DNA of 37,349 bases from Aeromonas cavernicola. GTDB lineage: Bacteria > Pseudomonadota > Gammaproteobacteria > Enterobacterales > Aeromonadaceae. The notes beneath the pieces were generated by a model that made no database searches, was not told the origin of the DNA, and saw only the letters and a program-made list of their open reading frames with translations. Positions 27,696 to 37,349 of the stretch are shown here, piece after piece. The DNA lies in contig NZ_PGGC01000090.1 in NCBI RefSeq assembly GCF_002795305.1, positions 1 to 37,349 on the forward strand. The letters are read 5' to 3'. Made by a program: the position numbers and the translations under genes. Position 1 is the stretch's first letter. Each line of letters begins with the position of its first letter.

Positions 27696-28030
27696 ATTCA
27701 ATCAACTTCTCAATGGCTGCGAGATTAAAAAATCCTTCATTGATAGAGAAGCATCCTGCCAGCTGTCCAAATATTAACCTAATTAACAGGGGGGTTATGT
27801 AGGATATTCCTTATTGATTCATTTATTTTTTGAATGGCGTGTTATTGATAGGTACTCGTAAAGGGATTTTTTTAGGTAAGTCACTGTTATAAATGTATTT
27901 TATAAAGACTTATCCGATAGCATTAGATACCGATATTATTCTCGCCTTAAAAAAACAGCCCCTCTTTCAAGAGGGGCTGTGCGGTATAAAAAAGTATCTT
28001 TTGGAGCTTTATTTCAGCGGAAGGCTAGGG
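27696..28030. other. 335-bp AT-rich intergenic region
   Basis: This gap must hold the promoter and leader of the minus-strand adhesin gene, but no hexamer pair was convincing. Its right-hand part carries the terminator of the ligase operon. Several short T and A runs and a C6 tract (minus strand) are present. An open frame at 27893-28183 on the + strand runs through the terminator and into the ligase gene and is not considered real. Confidence 0.6.
27955..27980 (-). terminator. Intrinsic terminator of the cmo/ligase operon
   Basis: An inverted repeat (acagcccctctt and aagaggggctgt) is followed on the minus strand by an uninterrupted run of T. It lies about 50 nt after the stop of the ATP-grasp ligase gene and is a textbook intrinsic terminator for that strand. 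Confidence 0.9.
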
Positions 28031-28996
28031 CTATTCATCAAAAATGCCAAAGTGTTCTTTAGCAAACAGAACCCGTTGATCCACGCTCATTTTTACCTGA
28101 CCAAGTTTTTCAATCGTTTTAAGATTAGGGACCAAACCACGACCATTCGCAATTTGGATAGCCAGGCCAGGACGAGCATTTAGTTCAAGTAACATGGGGC
28201 CACGAAATTTATCCAACACCATATCCGTACCAATGTAACCAAGGCCGGACATCTCGTAGCAGGATGCCGCTAAGGTCAGCAGTGTATCCCAGTGTGGGAC
28301 TTTTAGATCGTATAAGTCGAGACCTGTATCAGGATGGTTACGCAGTGGATTACCAAATTGTACCGCCCGCAGCGCTCTGCCCGTTCGTAAGCACAGGCCA
28401 ACTCCCACCGCTCCTTGGTGTAGATTGGCTTTACCGTCGGAGGCAGCCGTGGAGAGGCGCATCATGGCCATTACCGGAAACCCTTTGAAAATGATGACAC
28501 GGGCATCAGGCACCCCTTCAAAAGAGTACCCATCAAACACATCGTCAAAATTGATGAGTCCCTCCACCAATGCAACGTCAGGTTTACCGCCTAACGAATA
28601 GAGGCCGGCCAAGATGTTCGACACGTGTCGCTCCAAATCTTGTCCGTTGCACGCACTGCCGTTGGGCTTATAGAAGAGATCATCTTCTTGACGCAAGATA
28701 ACCAAAATACCTTTGCCACCTGAGCCACGGGCCGGTTTGATACAAAAGCCTGGCCATCCTTTCACTAGCTCGGTGATTCGACTGACGTCATGCTGTTCTC
28801 GAATGGTACCAATTAGCTCAGGAACTGTGACTCCGGCGTCTAGTGCAATCTGTTTGGTCTGTAACTTATCATCCACGAGCGGATAAAGTCGGCGTGGGTT
28901 GTAGCGACTGATATAGGAGTGGTTACGCTTGTTCATACCGAGGATGCCTGCCTGAGACAGGCTCCACGGGCTGGTGTATTTTTCCCAAAACCACAT
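28031..28996 (-). CDS. Alpha-L-glutamate ligase-like ATP-grasp protein (RimK-related)
   Basis: This 321-residue cytoplasmic ATP-grasp protein is related to RimK, which adds glutamate to protein C termini. Visible marks are the nucleotide-binding Lys87 and loop GSGGKG (91-96) in FCIKPARGSGGKGILVI, the late acidic GTDMVLDKF (Asp258), and the metal-binding ELNARPGLAIQ (Glu271, Asn273). The N terminus (MWFWEKYTSPWSLSQAGILGMNKRN) is typical of the 'RimK-related glutamate ligase' subgroup, distinct from true RimK. The amino acid added and its acceptor are unknown. It lies 3 bp after the 7TM protein gene and is last in the operon before a strong terminator. Confidence 0.87.
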   Translation of the reverse strand: MWFWEKYTSPWSLSQAGILGMNKRNHSYISRYNPRRLYPLVDDKLQTKQIALDAGVTVPELIGTIREQHDVSRITELVKGWPGFCIKPARGSGGKGILVILRQEDDLFYKPNGSACNGQDLERHVSNILAGLYSLGGKPDVALVEGLINFDDVFDGYSFEGVPDARVIIFKGFPVMAMMRLSTAASDGKANLHQGAVGVGLCLRTGRALRAVQFGNPLRNHPDTGLDLYDLKVPHWDTLLTLAASCYEMSGLGYIGTDMVLDKFRGPMLLELNARPGLAIQIANGRGLVPNLKTIEKLGQVKMSVDQRVLFAKEHFGIFDE

Positions 28997-28999
28997 CTG

Positions 29000-30535
29000 T
29001 TACTTATCCTTACCCAGCGTGGAGCCAGACTTCATCTCATCTATTAGTGGTTTGAAGCGTTTGAGCTCGCTGAGCTTGTAGCCGGTATAGTTACCTAGCA
29101 GTAATACCGTTGCCATCAATACTAATTGCAAGCCGAGGAAGTTAAAGGTGAGGTGACGGATCAGTTCGTTGTCCATCGCTAAGTAGGCGATGATCGCGAC
29201 GAGCAAAGATCCACCGCCTTGACGTACTACCTCTTTCGGACCCTCTTCTTCCCATAGGATGGACATCCGTTCTATGGTCCATGACAAAATAATCATCGGG
29301 AAGAAGGTAATTTTCATGCCATCGGTCAGCCCCAGTTTGAATGCAAATGCGGAGAAGATGCCGATCATTGAGATCACCATGATGATGATGGCCGATATTC
29401 GAGCCACTAGCAGCAGGTTGAGCCGCGACAAATAGGAGCGAATGATAAGACCGGTGCCGACAATCAGCAGGAAACCAATAAGACCGGTGACCAACGATGT
29501 TTGAATAAAGGCCACCGCAATTAATACCGGCATAAATGTACCGGAGGTTTTGATCCCCACCAGTACTCGCAAGAAAACCACCATTAATACGCCGATAGGG
29601 ATCAGCAGTAAGCCTTTAAATAACGCTTGTTCTTCCAGTGGCAAACTGTGGATGGAGAAGTTGAGCATATCTGACTTCTCAAACTTTTGTGCCAGCGCCA
29701 CATTAACTGGCTGTTCCTGCTCGATCATCGAGAAGGTCACTTTCGAGTTATGCCCGCCGGTGACGTCTAACAGCGCCCGTGAGTTATATTCCCACAATAA
29801 CAAGTTAGCGGGTTGGCCCTGTTCACCCGTTTTAGGGTTAAACAGTTTGTAGTCGGTTGGGCTGTTGAACACTTGCAAATAGTCCACTAGCTCTTGCCGA
29901 CGACGGCCATCTTCTAGGCTCAGAGCGTGAACTACCCGAGCGGGTACGTCAGCATTATTGAGCAGTTCGGCTATTAGATTGGCGCGAGTTTTATGGTTTT
30001 TCAGCAGTTCTGCGTTCTGTTCCTGCTTTTCAATCTCTTTGATGATTTCGCGGGTCAGGGTGTAGCCATCGGCAGAGCGTTCTAGTGCACGTTCAAGGAT
30101 CTGCTTCATAGCCGTCGCATACGGCTCACTTTCGATCAGTTTTTCGATCACCGGAGGCTGAGCAGAAGAGGCTGGTTTGGCGTGCTCATCGGCCATCATA
30201 TCAACGCGATAGTAAAGCTCCTGACGACCCGAAGCACTACGAATAGACCACTCAGCGCGGGCATCTCCTTCTTTGTCAAAAGAGAGACCGTAGCCGGGGC
30301 TAGCTGCGTTCTCATTCATTAAGGTAAAACCAGGTTGGGTGCCCGGAATGGCGAGCGAAGCGATCACCGGCTCACCGGTTGCCTCAAATTCAAGTTTGGC
30401 TTCGATAGACCAAATTTGACGTTTTTCACCGGGGGTGAGCGGCACATCCAGCGCGATGTGGTGATAAATAGTCATCCCTAGGCCGACAATGAACAGCAGG
30501 GCAACCAGCAAATAGAACGGCTTACGGGAAACCAT
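29000..30535 (-). CDS. Inactive transglutaminase-like protein with seven membrane helices
   Basis: This is a 511-residue inner-membrane protein. TM1 (about residues 7-25) is followed by a long periplasmic part (about 26-300) with transglutaminase-like text (KTRANLIAELLNNADVPARVVHALSLEDGRRRQELVDYLQVF). The catalytic Cys is not apparent, as in the 'inactive transglutaminase' (UUP1) family. Six or seven hydrophobic helices follow from about 307 to 485 (LLLIPIGVLMVVFLRVLVG...VLMATVLLLGNYTGYKL). The family is found between a retropepsin-like lipoprotein gene and a RimK-like ligase gene, the order seen here with 3-bp gaps on both sides. It may bind a peptide in the periplasm and couple it to its partners; this is inference. 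Confidence 0.87.
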   Translation of the reverse strand: MVSRKPFYLLVALLFIVGLGMTIYHHIALDVPLTPGEKRQIWSIEAKLEFEATGEPVIASLAIPGTQPGFTLMNENAASPGYGLSFDKEGDARAEWSIRSASGRQELYYRVDMMADEHAKPASSAQPPVIEKLIESEPYATAMKQILERALERSADGYTLTREIIKEIEKQEQNAELLKNHKTRANLIAELLNNADVPARVVHALSLEDGRRRQELVDYLQVFNSPTDYKLFNPKTGEQGQPANLLLWEYNSRALLDVTGGHNSKVTFSMIEQEQPVNVALAQKFEKSDMLNFSIHSLPLEEQALFKGLLLIPIGVLMVVFLRVLVGIKTSGTFMPVLIAVAFIQTSLVTGLIGFLLIVGTGLIIRSYLSRLNLLLVARISAIIIMVISMIGIFSAFAFKLGLTDGMKITFFPMIILSWTIERMSILWEEEGPKEVVRQGGGSLLVAIIAYLAMDNELIRHLTFNFLGLQLVLMATVLLLGNYTGYKLSELKRFKPLIDEMKSGSTLGKDK

Positions 30536-30538
30536 GGA

Positions 30539-31342
30539 TTATTTCACATCCTTGAGCTTAGGTTTGGGTTGAATATATTCGCGGGCGACGTCAACGACGG
30601 CAATGTCTTTCAAAAATTCACGACCTAGCAGCACAGGGAAGGTCATATCGCTACGGTCTTTCAGGGTAAATTCGGCCTTTTCCGTCATGTCACCGATCCG
30701 CACGGCTAAGCGCACGACTGGGCGGCGATCGAGATCGTCGGCAGAGGCCTGACGTACCCGTACATGCCGAACCAGCGGCGCTTCAATCTGAATTTTGTCA
30801 TCCAAGTCTTGGTGACTTAAGAAGAAGCGGACCCAGTTCTTCCCATTGCGCTCGAAAATAGTGATCTCTTGGGCACTAATGGAAGAGGTGGTTGCCCCAG
30901 TGTCGACCCGCGCCTGGAAGGCATCACTGGCGGCATCGACCCATAGCCATTCGGCTTCACCCACCAATAATTTGCCATCAATGGTATGGCCTTGACTGGG
31001 GGCTGGACATTTTTCAGTGGGGATGGCGACTGTCTTAGGGGCGGCAGAGGGAATATTAGTGAGCTTGTGATCGACCTTCTTCACGGACTCTTTCATAGTG
31101 TTCATATCGGTATTGAGCTGAACGATGAGCTGTTGCTGCAGGGCCGAATGCTGCTGTTGAAGCTGAGTCTTCTGTTGCTCCATCACGGTGTGCAGGCGTT
31201 GCTCGCTTTGGCTAATTTCGTTACGTAACTCAGCCAGTGTCAAGGGGGCCACCGGCGGCGCTTTTTCCATACTGACACACCCGCCAAGAGTGAGCAGGGA
31301 GAGCAGGGTGATTCCTTTTAATTTGCTTTTCATGTCATTCAT
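30539..31342 (-). CDS. Retropepsin-like lipoprotein ('ATP-dependent zinc protease' family)
   Basis: This 267-residue protein carries a lipoprotein signal with lipobox LGGC (Cys22); residue +2 is Val, so it should be sorted outward. Residues about 37-95 form a Gln-rich coiled coil. The C-terminal domain belongs to PF05618, often labelled zinc protease. Its core motif FQARVDTGATTSSISAQEI (Asp147) and FPVLLGREFL are those of a retropepsin-like aspartic protease fold, and no zinc motif is seen. The ATG at 31342 has GAGGAA 9 nt upstream. The gene lies 51 bp after cmoB and 3 bp before the 7TM protein gene. Confidence 0.87.
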   Translation of the reverse strand: MNDMKSKLKGITLLSLLTLGGCVSMEKAPPVAPLTLAELRNEISQSEQRLHTVMEQQKTQLQQQHSALQQQLIVQLNTDMNTMKESVKKVDHKLTNIPSAAPKTVAIPTEKCPAPSQGHTIDGKLLVGEAEWLWVDAASDAFQARVDTGATTSSISAQEITIFERNGKNWVRFFLSHQDLDDKIQIEAPLVRHVRVRQASADDLDRRPVVRLAVRIGDMTEKAEFTLKDRSDMTFPVLLGREFLKDIAVVDVAREYIQPKPKLKDVK

Positions 31343-31393
31343 TTAACTATGTTCCTCGAATTGGCTAAGTGTAACTATCATCGGCGTCATCGG

Positions 31394-33144
<1,751 letters not shown>

Positions 33145-33281
33145 CACTGTTCAATTGAGTCTTTTGGTGATACCCATCAGCGTAGATTGAGCACCTGTTT
33201 ACGAACCGGTGGAGGGGCCTTGCAATCCTTGTGGCCGCGTCCGTTCGCTGAGGCATGGTCCAGCCCCTTTTCAAGGGCGCT

Positions 33282-33310
33282 AGTGTAGAGGATTGAGGGC
33301 CATTTGTCTT
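33282..33310 (-). promoter_or_regulatory. Candidate promoter of cmoA
   Basis: On the minus strand, AAGACA (33310-33305) and TACACT (33287-33282) are separated by 17 bp, each with four of six consensus matches. It would give a leader of about 170 nt before cmoA, in the gap after the DUF72 gene. Confidence 0.35.
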
Positions 33311-33382
33311 GACAGCAAGGGGCGCTGAGCCACAAAAAAATCGGATTTTTTCCTGCAAAATGGCGAGTTGGCCGCAGGCTGT

Positions 33383-34231
33383 TTAAAAGGGCAGCGCCCC
33401 TTGGCGCGCGCGATCGTTTTCCCCCGGCCAAGGCGCCATCTCCTCACCCAGCAAACGGATTATCTGACGAGCCAGTTCGGGGGCTTGGGCGTTGTCGGCG
33501 GTGTGGATGTAGAGGTAAAGATCCTTGCCCTCTGCCAGCCATCGGCGCCAGTGGGGCAACCAGCTTGGCAAGAAGGGGTGGTTGGCGGCAGGGTGCGGCA
33601 GGCCGATAAAGCGCACCATGGGCGCGCTGGCGGTCGCCAGCAGATGGACCGGCAGACGTGGTTTCTTACCTTGCGCATCGACCAACGCTGCCGACGTGGG
33701 GGCGACTGAGAATAGCGGGCGGCTGTCGAGCATGACTCGGTTTATGCCTGTTGTTATCAGCAGCCGGTTCAGTGCCCGCTCGGCCTCACCCTTGGCGAAA
33801 AAATCGGGGTGGCGCACCTCAATGGCATAGCGAAACGCCCGTGGCAACCGCTCGATAAAGGCCGCCAATCTGGCCAGTCCGTCGGGGCCAAAGCGAGCGG
33901 GTAGCTGCAGGGTGAGCAGCCCCAGCTTGTCGTGCAGCGGGGTGAGCAGGTGGATAAAGTCAGCCACCGGCTTGGCTGCGCTCACCAGATCGCTCTGGTG
34001 GCTGATGGTTTGCGGAAATTTGAAGTTAAAACGAAAGCCAGCAGGCACCGCATCGGCCCAGCGTTGCACCGTGTCCGGTGTGGGCAGAGCGTAGAAAGTG
34101 GTATTGCCCTCCACCGAATTGAACACGGTGGCGTAGTGGGCCAAGTGTTCGGCAGGCTTGGCGCCAAGGCCGAGCAGCTGGCCGGGCCAAGCGGGGTGGG
34201 ACCATTGTGGCAGGCCCAGATAGAGGCTCAT
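33383..34231 (-). CDS. DUF72 (YecE-like) family protein
   Basis: This 282-residue protein of the DUF72/YecE family has a TIM-barrel-like fold and no established reaction. Family marks are LGLPQWSHPAWPGQLLG near the start, FNSVEGNTTFYALPTPDTVQRWADAVPAGFRFNFKFPQTISH, LGLLTLQLPARFGPDGLARLAAFIERLP, YAIEVRHPDFF and LYLYIHTADNAQAPELARQI. ATG 34231 is chosen because the protein then begins as relatives do. The frame stays open 69 bp upstream without similarity. In E. coli yecE also lies near cmoAB and aspS, so this neighbourhood is conserved. It is divergent from the fmdB-aspS-yebC unit. Confidence 0.88.
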   Translation of the reverse strand: MSLYLGLPQWSHPAWPGQLLGLGAKPAEHLAHYATVFNSVEGNTTFYALPTPDTVQRWADAVPAGFRFNFKFPQTISHQSDLVSAAKPVADFIHLLTPLHDKLGLLTLQLPARFGPDGLARLAAFIERLPRAFRYAIEVRHPDFFAKGEAERALNRLLITTGINRVMLDSRPLFSVAPTSAALVDAQGKKPRLPVHLLATASAPMVRFIGLPHPAANHPFLPSWLPHWRRWLAEGKDLYLYIHTADNAQAPELARQIIRLLGEEMAPWPGENDRARQGALPF

Positions 34232-34330
34232 GAGGCAGATCTCGTTGACGGCTGATCGATTTGGGGCCTTTATTTGGCCGCTTTTTGTCACCGAGTGCAA
34301 AAAACTGGCGAAAGGGGGCTGCTGGCCATT

Positions 34331-34359
34331 TTACCCAAAAGGGGGTTTTCCTCTATAAT
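34331..34359 (+). promoter_or_regulatory. Sigma-70 promoter of the fmdB-aspS-yebC unit
   Basis: A perfect TATAAT (34354-34359) is preceded by TTACCC (34331-34336) with a 17-bp spacer. It lies 35 bp before the zinc ribbon gene start. The -35 is weak but the -10 and the spacing are ideal. Confidence 0.65.
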
Positions 34360-34393
34360 GCCAGCCCTTTTGTTTTTCAATTTCTTGCGACCC

Positions 34394-34645
34394 ATGCCTA
34401 TCTACGAATATCGTTGCGACGTTTGTGGCCATGAATTGGCGAAACTGCAAAAGCTTGCCGATGCCCCTCTGATCAACTGTCCGGCTTGTAGCAAGCCGAA
34501 TCTGGTCAAGCTGATATCGGCAGCAGGCTTCCGGCTCAAGGGAACCGGATGGTACGAGACTGATTTCAAACCGGGTAAGAACAAGAATCTGGCCAGCTGT
34601 GAGACAGACGGTGCTTGCCAGTCGTGCCCGGCGGCCCAAGGTTAA
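34394..34645 (+). CDS. FmdB-family zinc ribbon protein
   Basis: This is an 83-residue protein with an N-terminal zinc ribbon of the FmdB/CxxC_CXXC_SSSS type. It begins [14 protein letters not shown] and has two CxxC pairs (Cys8/Cys11 and Cys29/Cys32). The segment [20 protein letters not shown] that follows is strongly conserved in the family. A C-terminal cysteine group (Cys69, Cys75, Cys78) could bind a second metal. Its function is not established; it probably acts as a small nucleic-acid or protein-binding factor. The start ATG 34394 is set by the family N terminus. aspS follows 32 bp downstream in the same direction. Confidence 0.9.
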   Translation: MPIYEYRCDVCGHELAKLQKLADAPLINCPACSKPNLVKLISAAGFRLKGTGWYETDFKPGKNKNLASCETDGACQSCPAAQG

Positions 34646-34677
34646 CCGTCTCTCTACAATTTCGAAGGAAGAAGTCC

Positions 34678-36444
34678 ATGCGCTCTATCTATTGCGGACA
34701 GGTCAATGAGGCCCATGCCGGGCAGACCATTACTTTGTGCGGTTGGGTCCATCGTCGCCGTGATCTGGGCGGTCTGATTTTTATCGACATGCGCGATCGG
34801 GAAGGGATCGTGCAGGTGTTCTTCGATCCGGACAAACCGGAAGCGTTCGCCCTGGCCTCCGAGCTGCGTGGCGAGTTCTGCATCCAGGTGACCGGTGTGG
34901 TACGGCCGCGTCCCGAGTCTCAGCGTAACAGCGAGATGGCCACCGGTGCCATCGAAGTGTTCGCCCACCAGCTCACCATTATCAACCGTGCCGAGCCGCT
35001 GCCCCTTGACTTCAACCAGGTCAACAGCGAAGAGGTCAGCCTCAAATATCGTTACCTTGACCTGCGTCGCCCCGAGATGGCCAAGTACCTGAAGACCCGT
35101 GCTAAGGCCAGTGCCTTCGTGCGCCGCTTTATGGACGAGCACGGTTTCCTCGACATCGAAACCCCGATGCTGACTAAGGCGACGCCAGAAGGTGCCCGTG
35201 ACTATCTGGTGCCGAGCCGCGTGCACAAGGGCAAGTTCTACGCCCTGCCGCAATCGCCCCAGTTGTTTAAGCAGTTGCTGATGATGTCCGGCTTCGACCG
35301 TTACTACCAGATCGTCAAGTGCTTCCGTGACGAAGACCTGCGGGCCGACCGCCAGCCGGAATTCACCCAGATCGACGTGGAAACCTCCTTCATGACCGCG
35401 CCGCAAGTGCGTGAAATCATGGAAGCGATGATCCGCAAACTGTGGCTGCACATCCTGAACGTGGATCTGGGCGACTTCCCGATCATGAGCTTCGACGAAG
35501 CCATGCGTCGCTTCGGCTCCGACAAGCCGGACCTGCGTCTGCCGATGGAGCTGGTCGATGTGGCCGATCTGCTGACCGCCGTTGAGTTCGCCGTGTTTGC
35601 CGGCCCTGCCAACGATCCGAAAGGCCGCGTGGCTGCCCTGAAAGTCCCGGGCGGCGCGGAGCTTTCTCGCAAACAGATCGACGAGTACACCAAGTTTGTC
35701 GGCATCTACGGTGCCAAGGGGCTGGCTTGGATGAAGGTCAATGAAGCCGCTAATGGCCTCGAAGGAGTGCAGTCTCCGGTGGCCAAGTTCCTCTCCGATG
35801 AGATCGTGCGCGAGATCCTAGCCCGTACTGGCGCAGCCAATGGCGACATCATCTTCTTCGGCGCCGACTCCAAGAAAGTGGTGTGCGATGCCATGGGCGC
35901 CCTGCGTCTGAAAGTGGGCCGCGATCTGGGCCTGCTGGAAAACAGCTGGAAACCGCTGTGGGTGATCGACTTCCCGATGTTCGAGGAAAATGGCGAAGGC
36001 GGTTTGGCTGCCATGCACCACCCGTTCACCGCGCCGAGCAACATGAGCCCGAGCGATCTCAAAGCCAACCCGGTGGGCGCTTACGCCAACGCCTACGACA
36101 TGGTGATCAACGGTTACGAAGTGGGTGGTGGCTCTGTCCGTATCCACAATAGTGAGATGCAGTCCACAGTGTTCGATATCCTCGGCATCAGCGCCGATGA
36201 GCAGCGTCTGAAGTTTGGCTTCTTGCTCGATGCCCTCAAGTACGGTACCCCGCCGCACGCTGGTTTGGCGTTTGGGCTGGATCGCCTCAGTATGCTGCTG
36301 ACCGGCACTGAAAATATCCGCGATGTGATTGCGTTCCCGAAAACCACGGCGGCTGCCTGTCTGATGACCGACGCCCCCAGCCTTGCCAATGCCGCCCAGC
36401 TGGGCGAGCTGGCGATTGCAACCACCGTCAAGGGTGACGAGTAA
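34678..36444 (+). CDS. aspS: Aspartyl-tRNA synthetase
   Basis: AspRS is a class IIb synthetase that charges tRNA-Asp. It has 588 residues, close to 590 in E. coli. An N-terminal OB-fold anticodon-binding domain (about 1-107, with [25 protein letters not shown]) precedes the catalytic domain. Motif 2 is [21 protein letters not shown] bacterial GAD insertion domain lies at about 290-420. Motif 3 is [15 protein letters not shown] near the C terminus. ATG 34678 is chosen because AAGGAAG lies upstream and the protein begins [15 protein letters not shown], as in relatives. The frame is open further upstream inside the zinc ribbon gene. Confidence 0.98.
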   Translation: MRSIYCGQVNEAHAGQTITLCGWVHRRRDLGGLIFIDMRDREGIVQVFFDPDKPEAFALASELRGEFCIQVTGVVRPRPESQRNSEMATGAIEVFAHQLTIINRAEPLPLDFNQVNSEEVSLKYRYLDLRRPEMAKYLKTRAKASAFVRRFMDEHGFLDIETPMLTKATPEGARDYLVPSRVHKGKFYALPQSPQLFKQLLMMSGFDRYYQIVKCFRDEDLRADRQPEFTQIDVETSFMTAPQVREIMEAMIRKLWLHILNVDLGDFPIMSFDEAMRRFGSDKPDLRLPMELVDVADLLTAVEFAVFAGPANDPKGRVAALKVPGGAELSRKQIDEYTKFVGIYGAKGLAWMKVNEAANGLEGVQSPVAKFLSDEIVREILARTGAANGDIIFFGADSKKVVCDAMGALRLKVGRDLGLLENSWKPLWVIDFPMFEENGEGGLAAMHHPFTAPSNMSPSDLKANPVGAYANAYDMVINGYEVGGGSVRIHNSEMQSTVFDILGISADEQRLKFGFLLDALKYGTPPHAGLAFGLDRLSMLLTGTENIRDVIAFPKTTAAACLMTDAPSLANAAQLGELAIATTVKGDE

Positions 36445-36542
36445 GCCAACTGGACAGGAAGGCCGTCTTACGGCCCTTCTGCTTGCTTGGTCTTACGTTG
36501 TGACCAGAGTGAATGACATTTAAAAGATAACGGAGAGTCCCT

Positions 36543-37283
36543 ATGGCAGGTCACAGTAAATGGGCCAACATCAAACACCGCAAGGCCGCTCAAGATGCCA
36601 AACGCGGTAAGATCTTCACCAAGCTGATCCGTGAAATTACTACCTCGGCGCGGATCGGTGATGCCGATCCGGCCAATAACCCGCGCCTGCGGGCGGCAGT
36701 GACGGCGGCGCTGACCAATAACATGACCCGCGACACCATCAACCGCGCTATCGCGCGTGGCGCCGGCGGTGGCGATGGCGAACAGCTCGAAACCATCGTC
36801 TACGAAGGTTACGGCCCGGCGGGTTCTGCTGTGATGGTGGAGTGCCTGACCGACAACCGGAACCGTACCGTTGCCGAAGTGCGCCACGCTTTTAGCAAGT
36901 GCGGTGGCAACTTGGGTACCGACGGCTCCGTCGCCTATCTGTTCAGCAAGAAAGGGTTGCTGACCTTTGTTGGGGTTGATGAAGATGCCCTGATGGAAGC
37001 CGCCTTAGAAGCGGGGGCTGATGACGTGGTCAGCCAAGAGGACGGCTCGATCGAGGTGTACACCACCCCGAACGATTTCGGCACTGTACTCGATGGGCTG
37101 GAAGCGGCTGGTTTTAAAACGGCGAGCGCGGAAGTGACCATGATCCCCTCCACCGAAGCCGAGCTGGATGCCGAGACCGCGCCTAAGTTGATGCGCCTGA
37201 TCGACATGCTCGAAGATCTGGACGACGTGCAAGAGGTTTACCATAACGGTTCCATCTCAGACGAAGTCGCCGCTACCCTCTGA
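36543..37283 (+). CDS. yebC: YebC/PmpR-family protein
   Basis: This is a 246-residue YebC/TACO1 family protein, long annotated as a transcription regulator. Members have more recently been linked to relief of ribosome stalling at proline-rich stretches. Marks are [84 protein letters not shown] and [18 protein letters not shown]. It starts at ATG 36543, 98 bp after aspS, and ends at a strong hairpin. In many gammaproteobacteria ruvC follows; the window ends before this can be seen. Confidence 0.97.
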   Translation: MAGHSKWANIKHRKAAQDAKRGKIFTKLIREITTSARIGDADPANNPRLRAAVTAALTNNMTRDTINRAIARGAGGGDGEQLETIVYEGYGPAGSAVMVECLTDNRNRTVAEVRHAFSKCGGNLGTDGSVAYLFSKKGLLTFVGVDEDALMEAALEAGADDVVSQEDGSIEVYTTPNDFGTVLDGLEAAGFKTASAEVTMIPSTEAELDAETAPKLMRLIDMLEDLDDVQEVYHNGSISDEVAATL

Positions 37284-37311
37284 TCGTGCTCTGTTGAGCG
37301 ATCGACGCTAA

Positions 37312-37349
37312 CACAACAACGCCAGTCACTCCTGACTGGCGTTGTTGTG
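37312..37349 (+). terminator. Terminator after yebC
   Basis: A perfect 17-bp inverted repeat with a 4-nt loop (CTCC) begins 28 nt after the yebC stop and reaches the last base of the window. The T run expected after it lies outside the window. Confidence 0.8.

Noticed and set aside
27893-28183. A 96-codon + strand frame
   Set aside because: It runs through a strong minus-strand terminator hairpin and into the ligase gene in antisense.
36459-36482. A hairpin between aspS and yebC (aaggccgt / acggccctt) as a terminator
   Set aside because: The stem has a mismatch and no T run follows; yebC may still be read from aspS.

Overview
The window looks like about 37 kb of chromosome from a gammaproteobacterium, most likely Aeromonas. 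The reasons are the tail of a type II secretion operon matching exeK-L-M-N, a che2-type chemotaxis operon, and a cmoA-cmoB / fmdB-aspS-yebC neighbourhood. This assignment rests on gene content and protein resemblance, not on a database search. Most of the window is moderately GC-rich. The stretch from about 24.07 to 28.0 kb is visibly AT-richer.

Layout. 1-3.06 kb (+): the end of exeK, then exeL, exeM and exeN, mostly joined by ATGA overlaps. 3.25-4.10 kb (+): two half-size YeeE/YedE-type membrane proteins. 4.22-5.48 kb (-): an AbgA-like M20 amidohydrolase. 5.72-7.86 kb (+): pnp with a GTG start and its own candidate promoter, not preceded by rpsO. 7.96-18.85 kb (-): one long chemotaxis operon, in transcription order MCP, cheY, STAS protein, cheA, transmembrane MCP, cheW, cytoplasmic PAS-MCP, cheR, cheD, cheB. 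It converges on pnp and they share a bidirectional terminator.

19.1-21.4 kb: a ketoacyl-ACP-synthase-III-like gene (-) divergent from a LysR regulator (+). Then a LysE/RhtB exporter and the 23S rRNA hydroxylase gene rlhA (both +). 24.07-27.7 kb (-): the AT-rich islet, holding a DUF2877 (AllH-like) protein and an inverse autotransporter with LysM, beta-barrel, five thrombospondin type 3-like calcium repeats and a Big_1 domain. 28.03-33.1 kb (-): cmoA, cmoB, then a poorly understood triad (retropepsin-like lipoprotein, 'inactive transglutaminase' 7TM protein, RimK-like ATP-grasp ligase) ending at a strong terminator. 33.38-34.23 kb (-): a DUF72 protein. 34.39-37.28 kb (+): an FmdB zinc ribbon protein, aspS and yebC from a clear sigma-70 promoter, ending in a perfect 17-bp hairpin.

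How the parts work together. The che operon encodes a complete signalling and adaptation set (receptors, CheW, CheA, CheY, CheR, CheD, CheB). Two of its receptors end in the same DFVRF tail, a possible docking tag. CmoA makes carboxy-SAM, which CmoB uses on tRNA U34. The ligase, 7TM protein and protease-like lipoprotein span cytoplasm, inner membrane and periplasm or outer membrane. They are the best candidate here for an under-described system. No tRNA, rRNA, insertion sequence, integrase or CRISPR array was seen.
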